Positions 56,606-64,000 of a stretch of 64,000 nucleotides of DNA are shown piece by piece (the stretch's first letter is position 1; the number at the start of each line of letters is the position of its first letter). The notes below the pieces were generated by a model. That model did not search any database. It worked only from the letters and a program-made list of their open reading frames with translations, and had not been told where the DNA came from. This DNA is from Acidocella sp. (lineage in GTDB: Bacteria; Pseudomonadota; Alphaproteobacteria; Acetobacterales; Acetobacteraceae), in the NCBI GenBank assembly GCA_031291755.1, contig JARLIK010000002.1, forward strand, positions 62,001-126,000, given 5' to 3'. The translations under genes and the position numbers were made by a program.

Positions 56606-57655
56606 TCAAAAAATTTTCAATGTCTTTTTCAACACTCCAGACTGCTCTTCATCAATCAACGGCGCGACCCATTCTTCTAGTTCTTTGAGGGAATAAAATT
56701 TAGGCATTGGTCGTTCACCCCACGGGTCTTGTTGCAAATTTGCCCAGGCAAGTGATTCACAGGATCGCCTAGGGTGGGACATAAGTGCGCTTGTACTGAG
56801 GTCTGAGTTTACGCCAAAAAAACTTTCGTCTTGGATAAAATTTGACCAGGAGTTCATTATTTCTTTGGGATCTTTAAGGTCGATAAGAGCTATGTGAGCG
56901 ATCCATTTGCCTGCATTTTGTTTCCAAGCGGAGAGCAATAGCGACTTTGCTTCAACATCTGAAATTGGAGCACTATAACCAAAAATAGTAAGGAAATAGC
57001 ATTTAGAAATAAATTCTTGAGAGGCCCTCCATTGTTCAGAAATAAACGGATTAGCATTATAGTCTTTGTTGTCTACGGGGAACAGTAATGGCGATGGCTC
57101 CATATAGTGGCCATTGTAAGGTCCATCGGATAAAAAGCCTACAGATTTTTGTTTCAGATCATATCCCACATCAATATTTCCATGTAGAAAAAATAACTGT
57201 GGTAAGACTTTTCCTAGGTGTCTCCACCTTTTATATGCTTGTACGAGCAGTGGATCCCAATTGAAGGTGATTATTGCATCCTTTTGTCTCAGCGATAAAA
57301 TTAAGTAATCATACAATGTAGGAGATTTAGAAATTTGTATTTTAGAAAAATAAGAACCAATCTCAGCATTTAAATTTTGAATTATATCATTTCTATTTTG
57401 TTTAATTGCTTCACTGTAAATAAGTTCAAAATTATTTTCTGAAAAATTCAGTTCTTTTATAATGTTTTTTAAATTCAGAGTTTCAATGAAGTCATTCATC
57501 AAAGGTAATTTTTGATGAAATTTGTCTCCATCTGGACAACAAGCACGACTAGCGCCGGCGCCAAGTATCACGACATGAGGTGAGTGATTATGGTTTGTTT
57601 TAATGTCCAGATTTGGCATTTGTAAACTAGTAAATCGTGGTTTTTGTTGCTTCAT
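56606..57655 (-). CDS. SIR2-like domain protein (AT-rich accessory gene)
   Basis: A 349-residue protein with weak but consistent SIR2/NAD-binding features: HVVILGAGASRACCPDG (GAGAS at 32-36), ITFNWD (N132, D134), FFLHGNI (H158) and LTIFGYSAPISD (225-233). These correspond to GAGxS, TTNYD, HG and GYS blocks of SIR2-like domains used as NADases in defence proteins. No second domain or zinc ribbon is visible; the last 100 residues are unassigned. The base composition is strongly AT-rich compared with its neighbours, so it was probably acquired. The ATG at 57655 is used; a TTG lies further upstream. No partner gene is adjacent. Confidence 0.7.
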   Translation of the reverse strand: MKQQKPRFTSLQMPNLDIKTNHNHSPHVVILGAGASRACCPDGDKFHQKLPLMNDFIETLNLKNIIKELNFSENNFELIYSEAIKQNRNDIIQNLNAEIGSYFSKIQISKSPTLYDYLILSLRQKDAIITFNWDPLLVQAYKRWRHLGKVLPQLFFLHGNIDVGYDLKQKSVGFLSDGPYNGHYMEPSPLLFPVDNKDYNANPFISEQWRASQEFISKCYFLTIFGYSAPISDVEAKSLLLSAWKQNAGKWIAHIALIDLKDPKEIMNSWSNFIQDESFFGVNSDLSTSALMSHPRRSCESLAWANLQQDPWGERPMPKFYSLKELEEWVAPLIDEEQSGVLKKTLKIF

Positions 57656-57672
57656 AATTGATCTCTGCAAGC

Positions 57673-57756
57673 GTAGGGTGGGTGAGCGCAGCGCTACCCA
57701 CCATTGTTTATGGTTTCAACGCACACGGTGGGTTACGCTTCGCTCACCCACCCTAC
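57673..57756. repeat. Imperfect palindromic repeat element (GTAGGGTGGGTGAGCG type)
   Basis: GTAGGGTGGGTGAGCG at 57673-57688 (then CAGCG) is matched by its complement CGCTCACCCACCCTAC at 57741-57756 (preceded by CGCTT). Inner CTACCCACCA / GGTGGGTTACG also pair. The element would fold into one long hairpin. It resembles dispersed noncoding palindromes of proteobacterial genomes and lies just upstream of the SIR2-like gene. Confidence 0.75.
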
Positions 57757-57766
57757 AGGCCCATCC

Positions 57767-57859
57767 CCGTCATTGCGAGCGCAGCGAAGCAATCTATCTT
57801 TTACGAAACGGCCACCAGAGATGGATTGCCGCGGCCGCTGTGCGGCCCCGCAATGACGG
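57767..57859. repeat. Imperfect palindromic repeat element (CGTCATTGCGAGCG type)
   Basis: CCGTCATTGCG at 57767-57777 pairs with CGCAATGACGG at 57849-57859. Inside it, GAAGCAATCTATC and GATGGATTGCC are partial complements. This is the CGTCATTGCGAGC...GAAGCAATC family of intergenic repeats common across proteobacteria. It ends 2 nt before the stop of the small minus-strand gene at 57862 and may also serve as its terminator. Confidence 0.75.
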
Positions 57860-57861
57860 CA

Positions 57862-58050
57862 TTAATCTCTGCGCTTGCGCAGCAGCCGAACCAGTGCCGC
57901 GCCGCCGCCGACCGCGATGAACGCCGGAATCCCCGAGGCCAGCATCGGGGCCGGGGCGGCGGGTGGTGGATCATCTATGAATGCAAACGCCGGGGCGATC
58001 GCGAGCAAGCCCCACATCAACAAGGCTGCCGTCATGCCAAGCGTCTTCAT
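57862..58050 (-). CDS. Tiny secreted protein with PEP-CTERM-like sorting tail
   Basis: A 62-residue protein. An N-terminal signal peptide (about 1-23, cleaved after AFA) is followed by a 10-residue Pro-rich mature stretch (FIDDPPPAAP). A C-terminal tripartite tail then follows: PAPMLASG at about 33-40, a hydrophobic glycine-rich helix (41-54) and a basic end RLLRKRRD. This layout matches PEP-CTERM-like exosortase substrates. AGGAG lies 8 nt before the ATG at 58050. The gene is divergent from the exosortase-like gene (109 nt between starts), which suggests a dedicated enzyme-substrate pair. Its length is below the usual gene-calling cut-off. Confidence 0.7.
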   Translation of the reverse strand: MKTLGMTAALLMWGLLAIAPAFAFIDDPPPAAPAPMLASGIPAFIAVGGGAALVRLLRKRRD

Positions 58051-58159
58051 CGGTGCTGCTCCTGCTCTGCGCGATACCATAGCGTAGTCTTTGAATGAGA
58101 ATTTGCGCAACATAAAGTAACGATACCCGAAACCGGCACCATGCTCTACCATCAAACCC

Positions 58160-59002
58160 ATGAAACAAATATGTCCCGCGCAGGTTAGCCGGGTTGATGC
58201 AGGCCGCGCGGGCCTCATAGGCCTGGCAGTGGTGTTCATGGGCTGCGGTGCCGCTTGGCTGGTAGTGTTTGCCCGCAATTCCAGTCTGCTGCTGTCCGAT
58301 ACGCTGCTGGACGATTTTTTCCGCCTCGGCGCCTTCAACATTGCGGCGTGGCTGATGATCTTCGCGCGTGCCGGCCACATCATCTCGCCCCATCCCGCCG
58401 CTACCCGCATTATCGTCGCGGCGATGGTTGCGGCATTGGCGGCGTTGCTGGCTGTACCCTCCGTGCTGGGTGTGGGGTTGGCCATGGCGCTGCTAGGCGG
58501 TGGCATTCTGTTGCAACCAAAGCTTTTAACGCCTGCCCGCGAATCCGGCTGGCTCCTGCTGGCTTTGGCGGCCTGCGCTGCTACGCTGTCTCTCTGTGCT
58601 TTCAGCCTGCCGGTAGCTGATTGGGATGCCCAAGCTGCCGCCTGGCTTAGCCGGCTGGCGGGGTTTCATGCCACCGCCCAGGGGCCATTGGCCGGGGTTG
58701 GCGCGTTCCGTGTCATCATCCTCACCGGTTGCTCGTCGATAACGCCGCTGGCCAGCGTGTGGCTCGCCTACCTGGTTATCCTGCTGTTCATGCGCGTCAC
58801 CCCTGGCCGGGCCGATATCCCCTGGCTGCTGGCTTCCTTCATTACCAGCATTGCCCTCACCGAAATCCGCCTCTCGCTGATGCTGCCCAGCGCCGCCGCC
58901 TGGAATTGGTGGCATAATGGCCCTGGCGTCACGCTGTATGAGCTCACCGCCCTGGCCGCCGCAGCTTTGTTCCCGCTGCTGGCCTCCCGCCGCGCCGCTT
59001 GA
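58160..59002 (+). CDS. Exosortase-like membrane transpeptidase
   Basis: A 280-residue protein with about seven membrane segments. The C-terminal half has the exosortase arrangement: WLSRLAGFHATAQGPLAGVG before the catalytic Cys C191 in ILTGCSSITPLAS, then Arg R237 in LTEIRLSLM, then His H252 in NWWHNGPGVTLYELTALA. In known exosortases these correspond to ACSG, NxxR and HxxxG motifs; here Ser replaces the usual glycine after CS, and Thr-Glu replaces Asn. Family membership is inferred from this pattern. The divergent neighbour encodes a plausible substrate. It ends 33 nt before the RNase P RNA. It has no EPS cluster beside it, unlike EpsH. Confidence 0.72.
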   Translation: MKQICPAQVSRVDAGRAGLIGLAVVFMGCGAAWLVVFARNSSLLLSDTLLDDFFRLGAFNIAAWLMIFARAGHIISPHPAATRIIVAAMVAALAALLAVPSVLGVGLAMALLGGGILLQPKLLTPARESGWLLLALAACAATLSLCAFSLPVADWDAQAAAWLSRLAGFHATAQGPLAGVGAFRVIILTGCSSITPLASVWLAYLVILLFMRVTPGRADIPWLLASFITSIALTEIRLSLMLPSAAAWNWWHNGPGVTLYELTALAAAALFPLLASRRAA

Positions 59003-59034
59003 CCCGTTCCGCCAACAAGCGCACGGAGCAGCCT

Positions 59035-59426
59035 TCCAGACGGTTGGACGGCCGCTGCCAAAGGTAACTTTGGTGGAGGAAAGTCCGGGCTCCACGGAAA
59101 TACGGTGCCGGCTAACAGCCGGCGGGGGTGACCCCAGGGACAGTGCCACAGAAAACAAACCTCCTCCCAGGCTTGCCTGAAGGGAAGGGTGAAACGGTGC
59201 GGTAAGAGCGCACCGCGGCCTTGGTAACAAGGCTGGCAGGGTAAACCCCACCGGGAGCAAGACCGAATAGGGGCGGCCGGCTTTGTGTGAAAGCATGGAA
59301 GCGGGAGTATTTTCGATCCGCCGCCCGGGTTGGTCGCGCGAGGCGTGTTGCAAAACACGTCCCAGAGGAATGGCCGTCCAGCGCCCGCGAGGGTGTGGAC
59401 AGAACCCGGCTTACAGGCCGTCTGGA
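59035..59426 (+). ncRNA. rnpB: RNase P RNA (class A)
   Basis: Catalytic RNA that matures tRNA 5' ends. The conserved 5' element GGAGGAAAGTCCGGGCTCC and the later GGTAAACCCC, GGAGCAAGACCGAATAG, AGAGGAATGGCCGTC and GACAGAACCCGGCTTACAG elements appear in the correct order. The ends pair as P1: CCAGACGG at 59036-59043 with CCGTCTGG at 59418-59425, which sets the limits at about 392 nt. Several short frames read through it are not genes. Confidence 0.96.
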
Positions 59427-59576
59427 TATTTTCTTTCGATGTTTTATTTTTGTTCCGCGTGAAACGAAAGAACAAAACAGAAACAAACGATTCAGAAACC
59501 TCTTAGAGATTCGCACGCCATTTTTAAACGAATCGCAGGCGTTTTGAACCGATTTTCCCCCGATTCTCTTTGACGG

Positions 59577-59610
59577 CCCATGCTTACCCATGTTATCCCA
59601 TAGATACCCA
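59577..59610. promoter_or_regulatory. MraZ operator with four repeats
   Basis: CCCA appears at 59577, 59587, 59597 and 59607, an exact 10-nt period, so the minus strand reads TGGG four times on one helix face. MraZ is known to bind TGGGN repeats with 5-nt spacers upstream of its own gene. A TTGACG box at 59570 may be the -35 of the promoter. It lies 31-64 nt upstream of the mraZ ATG and fits autoregulation of the division cluster. Confidence 0.8.
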
Positions 59611-59640
59611 TAACCGACCCAAGGAATCGCAGTCGCGCCC

Positions 59641-60108
59641 ATGAGCCAATTTTTAGGCACCCACCAGAATCGGCTCGACGCCAAAGGGCGTGTGTCTGTT
59701 CCTGCGCCCTTCCGGGCGTTGCTGAAAGGTGCTGATGGTACGGCGAGCCTGGTGCTGCGTCCCTCGCACCAGCATCGCTGCATTGAAGTCTGGCCGGCGT
59801 CGGCGTTTTACGCGCTATCAAAATCCCTCGAAGGGTTTGAATTGTTTAGCGAAGAATATGAGGACAAAGCCACATCATTGTTCGCCGATGCCTATCCCAT
59901 CGAGACCGACAAGGAAGGCCGCATCCTGCTGCCGGAATCCCTGGTGGCCCATGCGCAACTTGCCGATAGCGTGACATTTCTCGGTATCGGCGCAACCTTT
60001 CACATCTGGGAGCCCGCTGCCGCCGCCGCCTTCAAGGAAGCCGCGCGCGAGCGCTCCCGTGCCCGCAGCGCTACCAGCAGCGCGCAACGCACGGTGCCCG
60101 CCCAATGA
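59641..60108 (+). CDS. mraZ: Transcriptional regulator MraZ
   Basis: AbrB-like DNA-binding protein that regulates the division and cell-wall cluster it opens. It has 155 residues. Two SpoVT/AbrB-type repeats are visible: [17 protein letters not shown] near 10 and [17 protein letters not shown] near 85. The C-terminus ([22 protein letters not shown]) is a basic disordered tail. The ATG at 59641 follows an operator of four TGGG repeats. It overlaps rsmH by 4 nt. Confidence 0.95.
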   Translation: MSQFLGTHQNRLDAKGRVSVPAPFRALLKGADGTASLVLRPSHQHRCIEVWPASAFYALSKSLEGFELFSEEYEDKATSLFADAYPIETDKEGRILLPESLVAHAQLADSVTFLGIGATFHIWEPAAAAAFKEAARERSRARSATSSAQRTVPAQ

Positions 60109-61040
60109 GCGGCTATTCCCACATTCCGGTGCTGCGCGATGAAGCGGTGGCCATGTTGCGCCCGCAAGCTGGTAAAACCTATCTCGACGGCACCTTCGGC
60201 GGCGGCGGTTATGCGCGCAGCATTCTCGACACCGCGCCATGCACCCTCTGGGCGATCGACCGCGACCCGGACGCCATCGCCCGCGGCGCCGCACTGGCCG
60301 CGATCTACCCCAACCGCCTGCATTTGTTGCAAGGCCGTATCAGTGAACTTTTCGACCTGCTGAATGCCGCCGGCGTCGCCAGCCTGGACGGCGCGGTGTT
60401 CGACCTCGGCGTTTCATCCTACCAGATCGATGATCCCGCGCGTGGTTTCAGCTTCCGTCAGAACGGCCCGCTCGACATGCGGATGGGCGCCGGTGAAGTG
60501 AGTGCGGCAAAATTAGTGAATACACTCCCCGAATCGGAACTTGCTGATATTCTCTATGAGTTTGGTGAAGAAAAAGCCTCGCGGCGCATTGCGAAAGCGA
60601 TTGTTGATAGGCGGAGCCAACAAAAATTTGAAATGACGGCGGATTTAGCGAGTGTGATACGAAGCGTGGTACGGCCCGATAAATCGGGCATTGATCCAGC
60701 AACCCGCAGTTTTCAGGCGCTGCGGATTGCTGTGAACGAGGAACTATCCGACATCGAAGCCGCTTTGGCACAGGCGGCATCCATGTTGAGCCCTGGTGGC
60801 CGCTTGGTGGTGGTAAGTTTCCACTCGCTGGAAGACCGTATCGTGAAGCGCTTCATGGCCGGTGCTTCTGGCCGCACGCCGGGCGCTTCGCGCCATGCCC
60901 CTGCCAGCATGCAACAAACCGCAAAACCCGGTTTTAAACTTCTTACCGGCAGCCCAGTGACCGCCTCCGAAGTGGAATCCCGCGCCAATCCCCGCGCCCG
61001 CAGTGCTAAGCTGCGCGCCATGGAAAGGCTGGCAGCATGA
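60105..61040 (+). CDS. rsmH: 16S rRNA (cytosine1402-N4)-methyltransferase
   Basis: Methylates C1402 of 16S rRNA using SAM. It has 311 residues. The start [38 protein letters not shown] is the RsmH signature. [29 protein letters not shown] and [16 protein letters not shown] are further family motifs. The ATG overlaps the mraZ stop (ATGA); the ftsL gene overlaps its end by 4 nt. Confidence 0.96.
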   Translation: MSGYSHIPVLRDEAVAMLRPQAGKTYLDGTFGGGGYARSILDTAPCTLWAIDRDPDAIARGAALAAIYPNRLHLLQGRISELFDLLNAAGVASLDGAVFDLGVSSYQIDDPARGFSFRQNGPLDMRMGAGEVSAAKLVNTLPESELADILYEFGEEKASRRIAKAIVDRRSQQKFEMTADLASVIRSVVRPDKSGIDPATRSFQALRIAVNEELSDIEAALAQAASMLSPGGRLVVVSFHSLEDRIVKRFMAGASGRTPGASRHAPASMQQTAKPGFKLLTGSPVTASEVESRANPRARSAKLRAMERLAA

Positions 61041-61771
61041 TCCGCCCGCTAACCTTGCTCACCATGATCCTGGCGGCGGTTTCCGGCGCTTACATGTTCG
61101 CGGTCAAGCATCGCGCCCAGGTACTCGATGACCAGTTGGCCTCGGTGGCGCAGCAAACCCGGCTTGATCAGGAGCGTATCCGGGTTCTGCAAGCCCAATG
61201 GGCGTTGGAAACCGCGCCGCCCAGGATCAAGCAGCTGGCGGCGCAATTTACCGACCTGCAGCCGGTGAAGCCGACGCAAATGGTCACTTTGGCGGCGCTG
61301 AGCAGCATTTTGCCGCCGCCCAGCAAAGTCGTTCCCGAGGCCACCCCAGCTGCGCCGCCCCCGCCGGTCATCGCCGCCGCCGCGCCCGCGCCTTCCGCTG
61401 CAGCCCCGCCATCCACTGCGCCCGTGGCCGCTATGGCGCAGGTGGTACCGCCGCCGTCCGCTACGCTAAAATCCAGCACACCTGCCAAGCTGGCCAGCGT
61501 CGTAGCGCATCATGTAGCCAGCCAGCCGCATCAGCTATCGCTCACCTCGCGGCCGCACACAGCACCGCACGTCGCGTCCACGCAACTGGCCGATAATGAG
61601 GTGCCGCACCCCGTACATTCCTTCTATGTCGCGCCGCCGCCGGCTTATCATTCAGTTTCATCGCCAGTTTATCATCCGGCCCCATCGTCAGGCGGCGATG
61701 TATCTGCCTTGGCAATGGCCGCTGATTTGCCGCCGCCGCGGCCTTTGTCGGGCAACGGATCAAATAATTGA
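61037..61771 (+). CDS. ftsL: FtsL-like division protein with long Pro/Ala-rich tail
   Basis: Bitopic septal protein at the position of ftsL between rsmH and ftsI. It has 244 residues: a membrane segment (about 5-22), then a coiled coil ([48 protein letters not shown]) like FtsL, where the core family ends near residue 100. The remaining ~140 residues are Pro/Ala/Ser/His-rich and of low complexity. This tail is unusual for FtsL. The start overlaps rsmH, and the stop overlaps the ftsI TTG. Confidence 0.82.
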   Translation: MIRPLTLLTMILAAVSGAYMFAVKHRAQVLDDQLASVAQQTRLDQERIRVLQAQWALETAPPRIKQLAAQFTDLQPVKPTQMVTLAALSSILPPPSKVVPEATPAAPPPPVIAAAAPAPSAAAPPSTAPVAAMAQVVPPPSATLKSSTPAKLASVVAHHVASQPHQLSLTSRPHTAPHVASTQLADNEVPHPVHSFYVAPPPAYHSVSSPVYHPAPSSGGDVSALAMAADLPPPRPLSGNGSNN

Positions 61772-63795
61772 CCCTCACATTCCGCCCCGAACCGCCCCCT
61801 CCCTCGCGCCGCAAAGGTGCCCCGGCGCAGGGGGCGACGCTGCGTATGGAGCATGTCCGTGTCACCGCGCCGGATTTGCAACGCCGCGCGCAATTGGACA
61901 AAGCCCGTAAGCGGATGCTGCTGTGCGCCGGGCTGTTCGGCGTGCTTTATATGGTCCTTGCCGCCAAACTCACCCTCGCCACCATCATCCACCCGATTTT
62001 ACCGACGCAGGCGGTGCTCGATGCTATGCAGCCGACCCTGGATGTCACCCCGCCGCCGCCTGACCGCGCCACCATTACTGACCGCAACGGCACCATTCTG
62101 GCGGTCTCGCTCCCTGGCGCCGAGCTCTACGCCGACCCCAAACAAGTGCCCGATCCGCAAGCCGCCACCGCCAAGTTAGCGAGTGTCCTGCCAGGGTTGG
62201 ATGTTGCCGAGACCGAGAAAAAGCTCTCATCCGGCAAGGATTTCGTCTATCTCGACCGCCGCCTGACCCCGTCTGAGGAGCTGTCCGTCAACGCGCTGGG
62301 GATCCCCGGCGTGAATTTTGAGGATGGTGATAAGCGCCATTACCCGGAGGGCGACCTCGCCGCGCATATTTTGGGCGGCGTCGATGTCGGTGGCAAAGGT
62401 GTGGCCGGCGTGGAAGCCTATTTCCAGACCCGCCTGACCACCAACCCCACCCCGCTGGCGCTCTCCATCGACATCGGCATCGAGGGCATCGTGCATGATG
62501 AACTCGCCGCCGCCCTCAAGGAGTTCCAATCCCCCGGCGGCTGTGCGATTGTGATGAATGCCCATACCGGCGAAGTTCTGGCGATGGTCAGCCTGCCGGA
62601 TTACGACGCCGGCACGCTCGGCACCGCCAGCGCCGACAGTCGCTTCAACCGCTGCGTCACCGGCAATTATGAACCAGGCAGCGTGTTCAAGCTGCAAACC
62701 ATCTCGATGGCGCTGGATTCCGGGATGATCCATTACTGGGATTACTTCGACACCACCCACCCGTTGCACGTTGGCAAATTCACCATCACCGACTTTGAGC
62801 CCGCCAATGAGTGGATGGCGGTGCCGCATATTCTCGATGTGTCCTCCAACATCGGCGCATCCCGCATCGCCACCATTCTGGGGCCGCGCATCGAGCAGGA
62901 ATGGTACCAAAAGCAGGGGTTCTTCAGTAAGCTGCCGATCCAACTGCCGGAAGCCCAGCCGCCGCTATATCCGTCGTTCAAAAACTGGGGCCTTTCCACC
63001 ACCATGACCGTCTCGTTCGGCAACGGCATTGCGGTCTCGCCCTTGCACCTCATTACCGGCGTGCTGCCAATTGTGAACGGCGGCATCCGCTATGAGCCCA
63101 CCTTGCTGGCGGTGAACCCGAACAGCCCACCGCCAACCGGCGTGCGGGTAATGAGCCAGCAAACCTCGGATACAATGCGCAAGCTGATGACCGGCGTGGT
63201 GATGTCAGGCACCGGCAAAAACGCCGCGGTGCCCGGTTACGTGGTAGGCGGCAAGACCGGCACCGCCCAGGTGGTCGGGCCAAACGGCAAATATCTGCTG
63301 CATACCAATAACGCCTCCTTCATGGCGGCCTTCCCGATGAACGACCCGCAATACGTCATCTACGTGCTGGTCCTGCAACCGCATCCGGACTCCACCACCG
63401 GCGGTTTTACCACCGGCGGCGTGATTGCGGCCCCCACGGTAGGCCGGATTATCGCTCGCATCGGCCCGATGCTGGGGATTTTGCCCGCTACCGGTGACAC
63501 TTTGGCAGCACTTGATGCCGCATTGACGGTGCCGATGAACCCCACGCCGCCGCCCGGGCAAGTGGCGCTGGGGCCAGGCCATCCGCTGCCCGCCGGGGCC
63601 AATGCATTTGCCTATCAGCTACTCGGCGAGACACCGCCGGGAGCCAGCCCAGCAAAAACCGGGCATCCAAGTGCCTTGATTTCCGACACGCATAATGTTT
63701 CGCAACGCCCGGCGCATGAGGCGCCGGGAGACTCGAGTGTGAAGCGTATGGTGCGGGCTACAAAAAAACAGAGTGTTGAAGTTGCGAACAATTGA
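61768..63795 (+). CDS. ftsI: Penicillin-binding protein 3, septal transpeptidase
   Basis: Divisome D,D-transpeptidase cross-linking septal peptidoglycan. It has 675 residues: a Pro/Arg-rich cytoplasmic start, a membrane segment (about 49-67), a pedestal domain, and a transpeptidase domain with SVFK (S305, K308), SSN (359-361) and KTG (496-498). The C-terminus has a Pro-rich and basic extension beyond about 585. The first codon is TTG in a TTGA overlap with ftsL; an ATG at 61846 is an alternative start. Confidence 0.94.
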   Translation: MTLTFRPEPPPPSRRKGAPAQGATLRMEHVRVTAPDLQRRAQLDKARKRMLLCAGLFGVLYMVLAAKLTLATIIHPILPTQAVLDAMQPTLDVTPPPPDRATITDRNGTILAVSLPGAELYADPKQVPDPQAATAKLASVLPGLDVAETEKKLSSGKDFVYLDRRLTPSEELSVNALGIPGVNFEDGDKRHYPEGDLAAHILGGVDVGGKGVAGVEAYFQTRLTTNPTPLALSIDIGIEGIVHDELAAALKEFQSPGGCAIVMNAHTGEVLAMVSLPDYDAGTLGTASADSRFNRCVTGNYEPGSVFKLQTISMALDSGMIHYWDYFDTTHPLHVGKFTITDFEPANEWMAVPHILDVSSNIGASRIATILGPRIEQEWYQKQGFFSKLPIQLPEAQPPLYPSFKNWGLSTTMTVSFGNGIAVSPLHLITGVLPIVNGGIRYEPTLLAVNPNSPPPTGVRVMSQQTSDTMRKLMTGVVMSGTGKNAAVPGYVVGGKTGTAQVVGPNGKYLLHTNNASFMAAFPMNDPQYVIYVLVLQPHPDSTTGGFTTGGVIAAPTVGRIIARIGPMLGILPATGDTLAALDAALTVPMNPTPPPGQVALGPGHPLPAGANAFAYQLLGETPPGASPAKTGHPSALISDTHNVSQRPAHEAPGDSSVKRMVRATKKQSVEVANN

Positions 63796-63799
63796 GCTG

Positions 63800-64000
63800 A
63801 TGGGCATGAACATCCGAGGCATCACCGCTGATAGCCGCTCCGTCCAGCCGGGCTTCGTGTTCGCGGCTTTGCCGGGTGTGAAGCTGGATGGAAGAGAATT
63901 TATCGCCGATGCGGTGGCGCGCGGTGCCGCCGCCATTCTGGCGCCGCTCGGCACGCAATGGCCTGCCGGCGTGCCGGAACGCCCGCTCCTCACCGATGCC
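63800..64000 (+). CDS. murE: UDP-N-acetylmuramoyl-tripeptide synthetase MurE (N-terminal part)
   Basis: Cytoplasmic ligase adding the third stem-peptide residue. Only the first 67 residues lie in the window: [43 protein letters not shown], the MurE N-terminal UDP-binding motif (TADSRxVxPGxxFAALPG). The ATG at 63800 is 4 nt after the ftsI stop, but in-frame TTG codons at 63776 and 63782 would give the more usual MKLRTIEL-like opening inside ftsI. The gene is cut by the window edge. Confidence 0.9.
   Translation, partial: MGMNIRGITADSRSVQPGFVFAALPGVKLDGREFIADAVARGAAAILAPLGTQWPAGVPERPLLTDA

Noticed and set aside
58526-59783. Long minus-strand frames over the exosortase and RNase P RNA region
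   Set aside because: RNase P RNA structure and the plus-strand membrane protein explain the region. The frames read through a structured RNA.
1-64000. tRNA, rRNA, CRISPR arrays, insertion sequences, prophage
   Set aside because: I looked for these in the gaps and saw no cloverleaf, regularly spaced repeats, transposase or phage structural genes. Only rnpB was found as an RNA gene.

Overview
The window reads as chromosomal DNA of an alphaproteobacterium, most likely from Rhodospirillales/Acetobacterales (Acetobacteraceae-like). This placement is an inference. It rests on a pyruvate dehydrogenase E1-beta with its own lipoyl domain, a Coq10-type protein, a NadQ-type regulator upstream of nadABC, an alphaproteobacterial-type che operon, a psd-pssA pair, intracellular PHB depolymerase, and moderately GC-rich, densely packed genes. 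I see no rRNA, tRNA, CRISPR array, insertion sequence or prophage.

Layout. 1-6.35 kb: pyruvate dehydrogenase operon (pdhA end, pdhB, pdhC, a GNAT gene, lpdA, lipA, a coq10/ratA-like gene). 6.35-9.4 kb: an AT-richer membrane protein, PHB depolymerase, a GST and a cupin. 9.5-18 kb: metH, divergent from a small CobW-like remnant; then psd-pssA, a LysM protein, a LOG-family protein, DUF3297 and a D,D-carboxypeptidase. 18.2-23.9 kb: lepB-rnc-era, running into a three-gene glycan module (polytopic GT-C-like protein, GT2, methyltransferase). 23.9-27.3 kb: nitrilase-family amidase, nadK, gpt, and a Ubi-type hydroxylase. 27.5-29.05 kb: amtB behind a near-consensus sigma-54 promoter, ended by strong hairpins.

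29.07-39.2 kb: a chemotaxis operon on the minus strand, reading response regulator, MCP, STAS protein, cheY, cheA, cheW, cheR, cheB, cheD and a CheT/CheZ-like small protein. A lone fliM lies divergent to it. 39.3-43.4 kb: a polyprenyl-phosphate sugar transferase, a 2-hydroxyacid dehydrogenase, DUF445, and a 52-residue membrane peptide. 43.4-48.7 kb: an MBL-fold hydrolase, the NadQ-like regulator, and nadABC behind a promoter with a perfect 19-nt palindrome. 48.7-56.6 kb: an AsmA protein, fused 5-oxoprolinase, a DnaJ/TerB protein and AmpD.

56.6-59 kb is an accessory pocket. It holds an AT-rich SIR2-like gene, two dispersed-repeat elements, a tiny secreted protein with a sorting-signal-like tail, and a divergent exosortase-like membrane protein. 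59-64 kb: RNase P RNA, then the start of the division/cell-wall cluster (mraZ with a four-repeat operator, rsmH, ftsL, ftsI, murE start).

The best candidates for something undescribed are the divergent exosortase/mini-substrate pair, the stand-alone SIR2-like gene beside it, the CXCC mini-protein facing metH, and the CheT-like protein with a DxxxQ motif and an ETF tail.
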